Shown here: positions 16,679 through 24,024 of the stretch, piece after piece | How positions within the stretch are numbered: the first letter of the stretch is position 1 | Layout of the letters: each line of letters starts with the position of its first letter | Source of the DNA: Rhodospirillaceae bacterium | GTDB lineage: Bacteria; Pseudomonadota; Alphaproteobacteria; Rhodospirillales; UBA2165 | NCBI GenBank assembly: GCA_018649725.1 | Contig: JABIHH010000004.1 | Span: 1 to 35,254, forward strand | Direction of reading: 5' to 3' | Length of the DNA: 35,254 nt | The notes under the pieces: generated by a model | What the model saw: only the letters and a program-made list of their open reading frames with translations | Database searches by the model: none | What the model was told of the DNA's origin: nothing | Position numbers and translations under genes: made by a program

Positions 16679-17158
16679 ATGGATAGCCTCAATATTGATG
16701 CAATAGATTCAAAGATTATTGCTGAATTACAGCGCAATAGCGACCTCTCAAATCTGGAACTCGCCGAGAAAGTCGGCCTCTCGCCCTCTCCTTGTCTGCG
16801 CCGCGTGAAGATGTTGCAGGATGCCGGCATTATTAAAGGTAAAGTTACACTCATTGATGCGGAAAAAATCGGCCTCAATGTAAGTGTCTTTGTTCAAGTG
16901 ACGCTTGAAAAACAGATCGAAGAAAATCTAACGGCCTTCGAGATGGAGATTGATAAATGTCCAGAGGTGGTCGAATGCTATCTCATGACCGGCGAGGCAG
17001 ATTATTTGCTTCGCATCGTGGTGACCGATCTCCAGGCTTATGAGCATTTCCTCAAAGATCGCCTAACCCGCTTTCCGGGCGTCCTCAATATCCGCTCGTC
17101 TTTTGCGCTCAATCAGGTGAAGTACTCGACAGCCCTGCCAATCAATCATCTTTCTTAA
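16679..17158 (+). CDS. Lrp/AsnC-family transcriptional regulator
   Basis: 159 residues. The winged helix-turn-helix occupies about 5-60 (DAIDSKIIAELQRN, NLELAEKVGLSPSPCLRRVK), followed by the ligand-binding RAM domain (VECYLMTGEADYLLRIVV). This is the complete Lrp architecture. The ribosome site is weak, with AGG about 13-15 bases upstream of ATG 16679. It is divergent from the E1 gene and 45 bases upstream of the dioxygenase gene, so it may control both. Lrp-type proteins usually sense an amino acid, which would fit a 2-oxo acid dehydrogenase target. The link to the plus-strand genes is inferred from spacing. Confidence 0.92.
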   Translation: MDSLNIDAIDSKIIAELQRNSDLSNLELAEKVGLSPSPCLRRVKMLQDAGIIKGKVTLIDAEKIGLNVSVFVQVTLEKQIEENLTAFEMEIDKCPEVVECYLMTGEADYLLRIVVTDLQAYEHFLKDRLTRFPGVLNIRSSFALNQVKYSTALPINHLS

Positions 17159-17203
17159 AAAAAGGGGTTGGGCGCATAGCCTCACCTCATGTAAGGTTTA
17201 TCG

Positions 17204-18124
17204 ATGAGTAATATCGATCTAAAAATTCATCCGTCGGGGCAATTCGACAACAGCGCCAAAGATTATAAGCACATTACCGCCGTGCCGTTGGCCGCTGCCA
17301 TGGGGGCTGAAATTCAAGGCGTGCAGATCAGCGAGCTTACCGACGACAGTTTTGCTGAGATTGAGGACGCGCTGTTTCGCCACAAGATGATCTATTTCCG
17401 CGATCAAGAAATGGACCATACCGACCAGGAAAATTTCACCCGCCGGTTTGGTGAGTTCGGCACCGATGCCTATACCAAGGGCGTCGACAATCACCCTGAT
17501 ATTCAGCCGGTTCTCAAAGAAGCCGATGCCCGCACGCATATGATTTTTGGCGGCTCGTGGCACACAGACTCGCCCTTTCTCGAGAAACCGCCGGCCATCA
17601 GTATGCTCCGAGCGGTCGAGCCACCTCCTTACGGCGGTGACACGATGTGGGCAAATGGAGCGCTCGCTTACAGTTTTCTCAGCGATAAGATGAAAGAAGT
17701 CCTGGCACCGCTGAAAGTTCATATGTCAGCCGGAAACGTGCTTGATCATGTCCGCCAGCACGCTCAGGAAAGAGATCCCAGAAAGCTCGGTTCAATGGAC
17801 ATCAAAGTCGATGCTGATGTGATGATTGACGGCTCCTTTCATCCGATTGTGCGCACGCATCCGGTAACGGGTGAAAAAGCGCTCTATGTCGAAGAAAGCT
17901 ATTCAATGGGCATTGAGGGAATGACCGATTACGAGGCGGCGCCTTTGATCAAATTCCTCCGCGACCACATCACTCAGGCGGCCTTTACCTGTCGTCTGCG
18001 TTGGGCGAAAAACACGCTCACCATGTGGGACAACCGGCTTTGCCTGCATCATGCCTTCAATGATCACGATGGTTTCCGCCGGGAAATGTACCGCACCACT
18101 GTGCTGGGTGAAGTCCCCCAATAA
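17204..18124 (+). CDS. TauD/TfdA-family 2-oxoglutarate-dependent dioxygenase
   Basis: 306 residues with the full TauD-type facial triad: His120 and Asp122 in SWHTDSPF, and His282 in WDNRLCLHHAF. Arg297 (REMYRTTV) is in position to bind the 2-oxoglutarate carboxylate. The N-terminal AAMGAEIQGVQISEL and IYFRDQEM are also typical. Members hydroxylate sulfonates, phenoxyacetates, amines and other small compounds, often to release an aldehyde; the specific substrate is not visible here. It follows the Lrp gene by 45 bases and precedes an aldolase-like gene, and the run looks like one transcription unit. The sulfur-oxidation cluster elsewhere in the window makes taurine-like substrates tempting, but nothing in the local genes shows this. 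Confidence 0.9.
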   Translation: MSNIDLKIHPSGQFDNSAKDYKHITAVPLAAAMGAEIQGVQISELTDDSFAEIEDALFRHKMIYFRDQEMDHTDQENFTRRFGEFGTDAYTKGVDNHPDIQPVLKEADARTHMIFGGSWHTDSPFLEKPPAISMLRAVEPPPYGGDTMWANGALAYSFLSDKMKEVLAPLKVHMSAGNVLDHVRQHAQERDPRKLGSMDIKVDADVMIDGSFHPIVRTHPVTGEKALYVEESYSMGIEGMTDYEAAPLIKFLRDHITQAAFTCRLRWAKNTLTMWDNRLCLHHAFNDHDGFRREMYRTTVLGEVPQ

Positions 18125-18217
18125 ACATCCAATAACGCGGGCTCTTATGCGTGACAACGCCGCTAAAACCCGCCAAAATTGCTGCCAGATTTAACAACAT
18201 TTCAGGGATAGTTTTCG

Positions 18218-18850
18218 ATGTCGAGCAGAATTAGTGACGAGACTTTAACAGCGGCTTCTGAGATAGCTGCGGCCACCATGCATGAAGCTGCCGGTCAGAT
18301 CGGCGCCCTGCCCTCTTACCTCAAACCAATTTCCTCCGGCATGAAAATCTGCGGCCGGGCCTTTACTGTTAAAGGACCATCCGGCTGTAATTTGTGGCTG
18401 CATCGCGCCATTGCCAAGGCTGAGCCGGGAGATGTGCTGATCGCCGATGTCGGTGACGATCCCGAATACGGCTATTGGGGCGACATCATGGGCACCGGCT
18501 CGATGGCCCGCGGCATTGCCGGTTTGGTCATCGATGGCTGTGTGCGTGATCAGGTAGAATTGGAAGAAATGGGCTTTCCGGTTTTTTCAGCTGGTCTATG
18601 CATTCGCGGCACGGCTAAGAAATTCGATGGCGAAGGCGCTCTTGGTGAGCCCATCACCATCGGCGGTATAACAATCAACCACGGCGATCTCGTGCTGGGC
18701 GACAATGACGGGCTGGCGATTATTCCAGCCGATCAAGTTGAAGACGGCATTCAGAAATCCATTGAACGTGAGAACAAAGAAGAAGCTACCAAAGAGCGCT
18801 TAAGGGGCGGTGAGACCTCAATGGAAATCTACGGTTGGGACAATAAATAA
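18218..18850 (+). CDS. RraA-like / HMG-CHA aldolase family protein
   Basis: 210 residues of the RraA fold. The motif GIAGLVIDGCVRD with Arg110-Asp111 followed by Glu114 (RDxxE) is the divalent-metal and pyruvate-binding signature of class II 4-hydroxy-4-methyl-2-oxoglutarate / 4-carboxy-4-hydroxy-2-oxoadipate aldolases. The RNase E inhibitor RraA and other members share the fold, so aldolase activity is likely but not certain. It is 93 bases after the dioxygenase and 22 bases before the alcohol dehydrogenase. An aldolase here would split a hydroxylated oxo acid to pyruvate or oxaloacetate plus a carbonyl product. Confidence 0.85.
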   Translation: MSSRISDETLTAASEIAAATMHEAAGQIGALPSYLKPISSGMKICGRAFTVKGPSGCNLWLHRAIAKAEPGDVLIADVGDDPEYGYWGDIMGTGSMARGIAGLVIDGCVRDQVELEEMGFPVFSAGLCIRGTAKKFDGEGALGEPITIGGITINHGDLVLGDNDGLAIIPADQVEDGIQKSIERENKEEATKERLRGGETSMEIYGWDNK

Positions 18851-18872
18851 AATCAACAAGTGAGATTATAAA

Positions 18873-20006
18873 ATGGCAACCATACCAAGTTTCCCTCCAA
18901 TTCATTTTGATTTTGGCGCAATTCAGGAGCTTCCTGGCGAGCTTGCCAAGCGAGGTGTCGACCATCCTCTCATCATTACCGACCAGGGTCTGGTTGAACA
19001 TGGTGTTTACCAAAAACTCCGGGACGCTCTACCAGCTGACATGGCCGTCGCCGTATATGACAATATCCCAGAGAACCCAACCATCGCCGGCATTGAGCAG
19101 GCGCTCGACGTTTATAAGGCAAATAATTGCGACGGCATCATCGGGCTTGGCGGCGGCTCGGTGCTCGATTCCGGTAAAGCGCTTAGGGTCGCAGCCACGC
19201 ACAACATGTCGGTGATCGAAATTTTAAACAATCTCGGCAAAATCACCGCCGATGTAGCGCCTTATATCACCATCCCAACAACTGCCGGCACCGGCGCGGA
19301 AATCACTTTTGGCGGTGGCATTCATCCTGAAACAAACGCGCCGGCATTGACCATTCGCTCGATCCACGTCCAACCTGACCTCGCCATTTGCGACCCTGAG
19401 TTTACCATGACCCTGCCACCGCGTCTGACAGCAGCGACCGGTATGGATGCGCTGACCCATTGCGTCGAGGGTTTCGTCTCGAACATGTCCAATCCACCTT
19501 GTGAGGCGATAGCGTTGGATGGTACCAGGCGGGTTGTTGACTTTATCGAGCGCGCTGTTGCGGATGGCAGCGACCGGGAAGCCAGGGCCGAGATGTCGAT
19601 GGCCGCACTGCAAGGTGGCATGGCCATCTATATGGGTCTTGGCCCCATTCATGCGCTCTCCATGGCATTTGGCGACAGCCCGCTCCATCATGGCACTTTG
19701 GTCACCGTCGCTATGCCAGCTGTAATGCGGTTTTATAATGATAAATTAAACGGCAACGGCCTCGAGCGTTATGCCGAAGCGATGAAGCTAAAGGCAGACA
19801 AAGAATCCGGCAACCGGATCGCAGATGCTGTCGCCGAGATGAATACCAAACTCGGATTACCTTCGACAGTTCGTGAAATGGGCTATGAGAAAACCGATAT
19901 CGATCGCATGGTCAAAGAATGCTGTGACAGCGGCTTTAATCACCCGGCCCCGATCGTGCCGAGCCAGGATGAATATGAAAAGCTCGTGACCGAAGTATTG
20001 GGATAA
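18873..20006 (+). CDS. Iron-containing (group III) alcohol dehydrogenase
   Basis: 377 residues. The NAD(P) site is GLGGGSVLDSGKA (91-103) and the nucleotide/substrate region is IPTTAGTGAE (134-143). Predicted metal ligands are Asp192 and His196 (GMDALTHCVEG), His260 (GPIHALSM) and His273 (LHHGTLV), so the metal site is complete. The GG-SVLD and TAGTGAE forms resemble 4-hydroxybutyrate, lactaldehyde or hydroxyacid-oxoacid dehydrogenases of the family. It would interconvert an alcohol and aldehyde with NAD(P)H in the cytoplasm. With the upstream dioxygenase and aldolase-like genes it probably handles the carbonyl product of the pathway. Confidence 0.92.
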   Translation: MATIPSFPPIHFDFGAIQELPGELAKRGVDHPLIITDQGLVEHGVYQKLRDALPADMAVAVYDNIPENPTIAGIEQALDVYKANNCDGIIGLGGGSVLDSGKALRVAATHNMSVIEILNNLGKITADVAPYITIPTTAGTGAEITFGGGIHPETNAPALTIRSIHVQPDLAICDPEFTMTLPPRLTAATGMDALTHCVEGFVSNMSNPPCEAIALDGTRRVVDFIERAVADGSDREARAEMSMAALQGGMAIYMGLGPIHALSMAFGDSPLHHGTLVTVAMPAVMRFYNDKLNGNGLERYAEAMKLKADKESGNRIADAVAEMNTKLGLPSTVREMGYEKTDIDRMVKECCDSGFNHPAPIVPSQDEYEKLVTEVLG

Positions 20007-20011
20007 GACAA

Positions 20012-20206
20012 ATGCCCCAAATTGACCTATCTCTCGAATACCTAGATCCCAATGATGTCGTGGCAAACGTGGCTGAACACAATGGCAGCGGTGCCGTGCG
20101 CCTCGTCCTGGCAGAGACGCTGGACAATCCAACTTTCGCCCGCATCAAAGGTTTAGAGTTCCAAAACAGCACTGAGGGTTTCTTCGAAAACCTGAAGATT
20201 GGTTAA
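20012..20206 (+). CDS. Small protein of unknown function (64 residues)
   Basis: I do not recognise it. It starts 6 bases after the alcohol dehydrogenase stop, with GGGAT about 7 bases before ATG 20012, so it could be translated by coupling. The product is acidic, without a signal peptide or membrane segment (ends FFENLKIG), and has no cysteines. Codon use looks like that of its neighbours. It may be a small partner of the operon, the remnant of a longer gene, or not expressed. Confidence 0.45.
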   Translation: MPQIDLSLEYLDPNDVVANVAEHNGSGAVRLVLAETLDNPTFARIKGLEFQNSTEGFFENLKIG

Positions 20207-20276
20207 GAGATTATTCCCAATACCGGTTACATAGATTTTCCTTGACCCAATTCACAGAGCTAATACTGTTTTATGC

Positions 20277-21125
20277 ATGTCCTATAATTACTACATAGAT
20301 CCTGATATTAATGCCGTCTTTATCGAACATTTTGGGCAAATGAAAATCGATGACGTTCCGGATTCACTTGAGCTCATAAGATCGCACCCGTTGCACAAAA
20401 AGGGCATGAATATTTACCGCGACATTACGCTGGCTACCCAACCACCAGAATATAATTTTGGCTTTTTCAAAAAGGCATCTCCGGCACGCTTGGAGGAATT
20501 CGAAGACCCTTTGGGGAAATGCAAGCTCGCTTGGATAACCGGTACGTCGCATGACTATAAGGTCGTCCATCAATTCTTAACTTCAAGACGCAATTCGACC
20601 GACACGGTCGAGCGAAAGCCGTTTTCCGATGCCTCTTCGGCAAGAGAATGGCTTGGGATTACTGATGATTACGAAATTGATTTTAATAAAAAAGGAGAAA
20701 TACCAAAACTATTTAAGACCCATTTCGACATTGAGAAAAATTGTATTTTTATCCAGCATTTTGACCTTTTCCATCCCGACATAGCATTGGAACAGCTGAA
20801 TATGATGGTACAAGACCCTCGGTTTAAATCCGGCATGAATATTCTGCGCGACGTCAGTCTGACAAAATTACCTGATTTTTTGGATTATCGATGGCTGAAC
20901 AATAACTCACCCCGGCGCATGAAGGAGATTTATCGAACAATGGATAATTGTCGAATAGGTTGGCTGGTCGGCAATGCGCAGGATTATGGCAAGCTCCATA
21001 GATGGGTTGCGAGCCAATTACGTTCGGCATCAGTGGAAAGAAAACCGTTTAGGGAACTGGCCGATGCCCTCGAATGGCTGGATATTCCACCTGACTACAA
21101 AATAAACTACGCTGAACTCAGTTAA
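20277..21125 (+). CDS. Tandem-duplicated protein of unknown function (STAS/SpoIIAA-like halves)
   Basis: 282 residues made of two copies of one domain, about 1-135 and 142-282. Matching landmarks recur in order: INAVFIEHFGQM / KNCIFIQHFDLF, KKGMNIYRDITL / KSGMNILRDVSL, SPARLEEF / SPRRMKEI, GKCKLAWITGTSHDY / DNCRIGWLVGNAQDY, VERKPFSDASSAREWLGI / VERKPFRELADALEWLDI. Each half has the strand-helix pattern of the small STAS-like domains found singly in many proteobacteria. There is no signal peptide or membrane segment. The function is unknown, perhaps protein binding. It lies 70 bases after the small ORF, and its stop abuts the convergent cupin stop. It may be the last gene of the plus-strand run. 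Confidence 0.7.
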   Translation: MSYNYYIDPDINAVFIEHFGQMKIDDVPDSLELIRSHPLHKKGMNIYRDITLATQPPEYNFGFFKKASPARLEEFEDPLGKCKLAWITGTSHDYKVVHQFLTSRRNSTDTVERKPFSDASSAREWLGITDDYEIDFNKKGEIPKLFKTHFDIEKNCIFIQHFDLFHPDIALEQLNMMVQDPRFKSGMNILRDVSLTKLPDFLDYRWLNNNSPRRMKEIYRTMDNCRIGWLVGNAQDYGKLHRWVASQLRSASVERKPFRELADALEWLDIPPDYKINYAELS

Positions 21126-21518
21126 CTACGATGTCGGATCGTCGATGAAGGTGCGTTCTAGTTCCTCTGGCCGATCTACCCCTACATAGGTAAAAATTAT
21201 CCGGCAGTTTTCGCCCGAATTGTTTTCAAGCGCAAAAATTTCACCCCGTTCAATATAGATAAAATCTTTATCTTCGAAACTATCCGTTTCTGATAAATGC
21301 TGAGGCCCGGTTATTAAAATGCCGGAACCCTCGACAACAAACAGCGCGAGATCTGCGTTCACGGAATATTGGCGCAGCGTCTGGGAATTTGGGGCAATGT
21401 GAAACCGCCCCATGACCATACCGGGCGCTGGTGCAACCTCACCGGTAACACCAATTTCAGCCAGAGCCGGCGGTAGCAAATTGTGATCTTCAACCGGGTT
21501 TGAGATATTTACTAACAT
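21126..21518 (-). CDS. Cupin-domain protein (second of a pair)
   Basis: 130 residues predicted as a single small beta-barrel: GRFHIAPNSQTLRQYS, LFVVEGSGILITG, DFIYIERGEIFALEN, NCRIIFTYVG. The normal histidine metal ligands of cupins are largely absent, so it may bind a ligand without metal or act as a partner of the adjacent cupin. Its ATG at 21518 shares a base with the upstream cupin stop, and GAGGA lies 9 bases before it, inside that gene, so the pair is coupled. It ends the Gfo/DUF993/isomerase operon. Its enzymatic role is unknown; isomerase and dioxygenase activities both occur in small cupins. Confidence 0.7.
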   Translation of the reverse strand: MLVNISNPVEDHNLLPPALAEIGVTGEVAPAPGMVMGRFHIAPNSQTLRQYSVNADLALFVVEGSGILITGPQHLSETDSFEDKDFIYIERGEIFALENNSGENCRIIFTYVGVDRPEELERTFIDDPTS

Positions 21519-21928
21519 TACGCGTCATCCTCTTTGGGCCATTCTGGTTCCATATAGACGATCCCTGCATCAGCCAATGAATTTACGCCTGGGTAGCAAA
21601 ACACCAACTCGTTCGCTTCACCGGTTCCAATAGCACCATGAATTTCACCCCGCGGGATAAAATTGAAGTTACCTTCATTGAAGTCAACTTCAGTTTTGTC
21701 ATGATCGGGCCCGCACACCATTTTATCATTACCTTTGATTTTACACTGACCAGCAGCGCTGTGTGGGTGATAGTGCCGCTGGTTCTGCATGCCAGGGCCG
21801 GAACGCGTATAGCCCATGACCAAGCTCGCATTTGGCACCGTATCCTTGGTGATGCCATAAAAAATCTCACAAGGTGGTTCAGCCTTAGTGTTCACCAGCA
21901 AATCTTTAAACCGTATAATCGTTGCCAC
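21518..21928 (-). CDS. Cupin-domain protein (first of a pair)
   Basis: 136 residues if it begins at GTG 21928, which has GGAG 8 bases upstream; the GTG at 21937 overlaps that GGAG and is less likely. The cupin motif is HYHPHSAAGQ, followed by VCGPDHDKTEVDFNEGNFNFIPRGEIHGAIG, so histidine ligands for a metal are present, unlike the partner downstream. Cupins of this size include sugar-lactone or keto-acid isomerases, oxygenases and sensors. It follows the isomerase gene by about 95 bases on the same strand and overlaps the second cupin by one base. The product is probably an active metal cupin paired with a divergent second subunit. Confidence 0.72.
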   Translation of the reverse strand: MATIIRFKDLLVNTKAEPPCEIFYGITKDTVPNASLVMGYTRSGPGMQNQRHYHPHSAAGQCKIKGNDKMVCGPDHDKTEVDFNEGNFNFIPRGEIHGAIGTGEANELVFCYPGVNSLADAGIVYMEPEWPKEDDA

Positions 21929-22022
21929 TTGAGCCACTCCTTTATTGTTTGGAGCCAGTCTCTATAAATCGTGGCGCGCCGTCTTTGACATTAATCAATG
22001 GAAAAAGCAGGAGCGATTGAAA

Positions 22023-22841
22023 TCACACAACTTTATCAAAGCGCTCAATGACTATCTGCATAACCTCATCGCCATCACGCTTCCACCAGTTCTCGGCAGA
22101 GAATATTTCTACTTCAATCAAACCATGGTAGCCCGCAGCTTCGACCATTTGACGCATTGCCGGAAGATCAATGACGCCGTCTCCCATCATGCCGCGATCA
22201 AGTAAAAGATCGGTAGTCGGCACAAGCCAATCACAGACATGAAATCCAAGAATTCGACCTTTGGCGCGGGCAATTTCTGGTGCCAAATCAGGGTCCCACC
22301 AGACATGATAAGCGTCGACAGCAACACCGACACCGTCGCCCAATTCATCACAGAGATCATTCGCCTGAGCGAGTGTATTTACGCAAGCCCGGTCGGCGGC
22401 GAACATTGGATGCAGTGGTTCGATCGCCAATGGGATATTGCAGCTTCTGGAATAGTCTAAAAGGGTGCCGATAGCGTCTCGAACCTGGCCACGCGCTTCA
22501 CCGATATCCTTTGATCCATCAGGCAATCCGCCGACTACGAGCACCAGGCATTGGGCACCAATCGCGACAGCCTCATCCACTGCCCGGCGATTGTCATCAA
22601 GTGCCACCTGACGGCTGGCATCGTCCAGCCCGGTGAACATACCGCCCCGGCAAAGAGCTGAAACCTCAAGCCCATTATCGCTGATCATCTTGGCCGCCGT
22701 ATCAACGCCAAGCTCGTGCAATTTATCCCGCCACGGATCTATCGCCGGCACGCCGTGGCGAACACAACCTTCGATACATTCTTTGAGTGACCACTGATTA
22801 ACCGTCGCCGTATTCAGAGAAAGGCGCTTGAGTTCTGCCAC
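22023..22841 (-). CDS. Sugar-phosphate isomerase/epimerase-like TIM-barrel protein
   Basis: 272 residues of the AP-endonuclease-2 / xylose-isomerase-like fold. Metal-site candidates are IEPLHPMF, VDAYHVWWD, GFHVCDW and LIEVEIFS (Glu, Asp/His, His, Glu), in the expected order. Such enzymes isomerise or epimerise sugars or keto acids; inosose and 3-keto-sugar enzymes are in the family. The start is GTG 22841, with GGAGG 6 bases before it and only two bases after the DUF993 stop, so it is tightly coupled to that gene. Together with the Gfo dehydrogenase it resembles an oxidation-then-isomerisation route for a cyclic polyol or sugar acid. Confidence 0.85.
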   Translation of the reverse strand: MAELKRLSLNTATVNQWSLKECIEGCVRHGVPAIDPWRDKLHELGVDTAAKMISDNGLEVSALCRGGMFTGLDDASRQVALDDNRRAVDEAVAIGAQCLVLVVGGLPDGSKDIGEARGQVRDAIGTLLDYSRSCNIPLAIEPLHPMFAADRACVNTLAQANDLCDELGDGVGVAVDAYHVWWDPDLAPEIARAKGRILGFHVCDWLVPTTDLLLDRGMMGDGVIDLPAMRQMVEAAGYHGLIEVEIFSAENWWKRDGDEVMQIVIERFDKVV

Positions 22842-22843
22842 AA

Positions 22844-24019
22844 CTAGCCTCCAATGCCGCGTAAATTCATCACCGTAGCCATGCGCTCGGCCGCCATACC
22901 AGGATTGCGGAGCAAGCCCGCTTTATCAGCCAGACGAAACAGCTCTGCCAGATGAAGCGTCGAGCGCGTGCCTTCCTGACCACCGACCACAAGGAAGTGG
23001 CTCTGATGACCATTGAGATAACTTAGAAACACCACACCTGTTTTATAAAACCGTGTTGGATCTTTAAATATATGACGCGACAACGGAAGCGTCGGCCCAA
23101 GGATGTCGTTATAGGCATCCATATCACCGTCTGCCATCGCCGCCAAAGCAGCACTGGCTGCGGGAGCCACAGCATCAAATATCCCGAGCAGCGCATCAGA
23201 ATAGCCATCCGCATCTCCGGCAATTAATTCTGGGAAATTAAAATCATCACCGGTATACATACGCACGCCGACCGGCAATTTATTGCGCATAACGATTTCT
23301 TTTTCGGCGTCCAACAGCGACACCTTAACGCCGTCTACTTTAGCTGCATTGTCGGCGAGCATATCGAGACAGGTATCCATTGCCTCCCAATGATCGTCGG
23401 AGCCCCAATAGCCGACAAGCTGGGGGTCAAACATCTCGCCCAACCAATGAATGATTACCGGCTCTTTTACTTGCGATAAAATATAATCATAGACTTTGAG
23501 ATAATCATCCGGCGATGTCGCCGCTGCCGCCAAAGCCCGGCTCGCCATCAGGATAATTCGGCCCCCTGCGCCCTCAATTGCCTCGCATTGCTCCTCATAA
23601 GCGCCGATTACATCGTCAATCGTAACATCAGGTCCCGCTTCTAAATGGTCTGTGCCACATCCGCTTGCTAAAAGCGCTACACCGTCTTTTTCAAAGTCTT
23701 TTGCTGCATCGATAGAACGTTTGATGAGCTCTAGTGAATTCGGCCAATCAACTCCCATGCCGCGCTGAGCTGTATCCATGGCCTCTGCAACGCCCAAGCC
23801 TAGGGACCAGAGAAAGCGGCGATATTCAATTGTTGCCTCCCAATCAAGGGCGGTATCAAGGGATGGATTACAATCCTGCAGCGGATCAGCAACCACATGG
23901 GCGGCCGAATACGCAATCCGCGTCATATTATCCGGATTGGCAACTTTGAATTCTTTTGGATCTCCAAGAATGTAATCCTCGGTCGAGCCATTCTCGGTTG
24001 GTAGGGTAACTTGCACCAT
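22844..24019 (-). CDS. DUF993 family protein (dihydrodipicolinate-synthase-like barrel)
   Basis: 391 residues from ATG 24019. This start has GGAGG 10 bases upstream and leaves a 5-base gap after the dehydrogenase stop; the upstream ATG at 24055 would add 12 residues and overlap it. The protein matches my memory of DUF993, a conserved proteobacterial family assigned by profile to the dihydrodipicolinate synthase superfamily. PVIIHWLGEMFDP and LLASGCGTDHLEAGP are characteristic stretches, and VKVSLLDAEKEI carries a lysine that could be the Schiff-base residue. No reaction is established. The operon with a Gfo/Idh/MocA dehydrogenase and an isomerase suggests aldol cleavage of a keto-sugar acid, which is inference. 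Confidence 0.8.
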   Translation of the reverse strand: MVQVTLPTENGSTEDYILGDPKEFKVANPDNMTRIAYSAAHVVADPLQDCNPSLDTALDWEATIEYRRFLWSLGLGVAEAMDTAQRGMGVDWPNSLELIKRSIDAAKDFEKDGVALLASGCGTDHLEAGPDVTIDDVIGAYEEQCEAIEGAGGRIILMASRALAAAATSPDDYLKVYDYILSQVKEPVIIHWLGEMFDPQLVGYWGSDDHWEAMDTCLDMLADNAAKVDGVKVSLLDAEKEIVMRNKLPVGVRMYTGDDFNFPELIAGDADGYSDALLGIFDAVAPAASAALAAMADGDMDAYNDILGPTLPLSRHIFKDPTRFYKTGVVFLSYLNGHQSHFLVVGGQEGTRSTLHLAELFRLADKAGLLRNPGMAAERMATVMNLRGIGG

Positions 24020-24024
24020 GACTA

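Noticed and set aside
17204..18124. Taurine dioxygenase (tauD) call
   Set aside because: Only the general iron and 2-oxoglutarate residues are shared; no tau transport genes are present and the substrate-specific residues cannot be confirmed.
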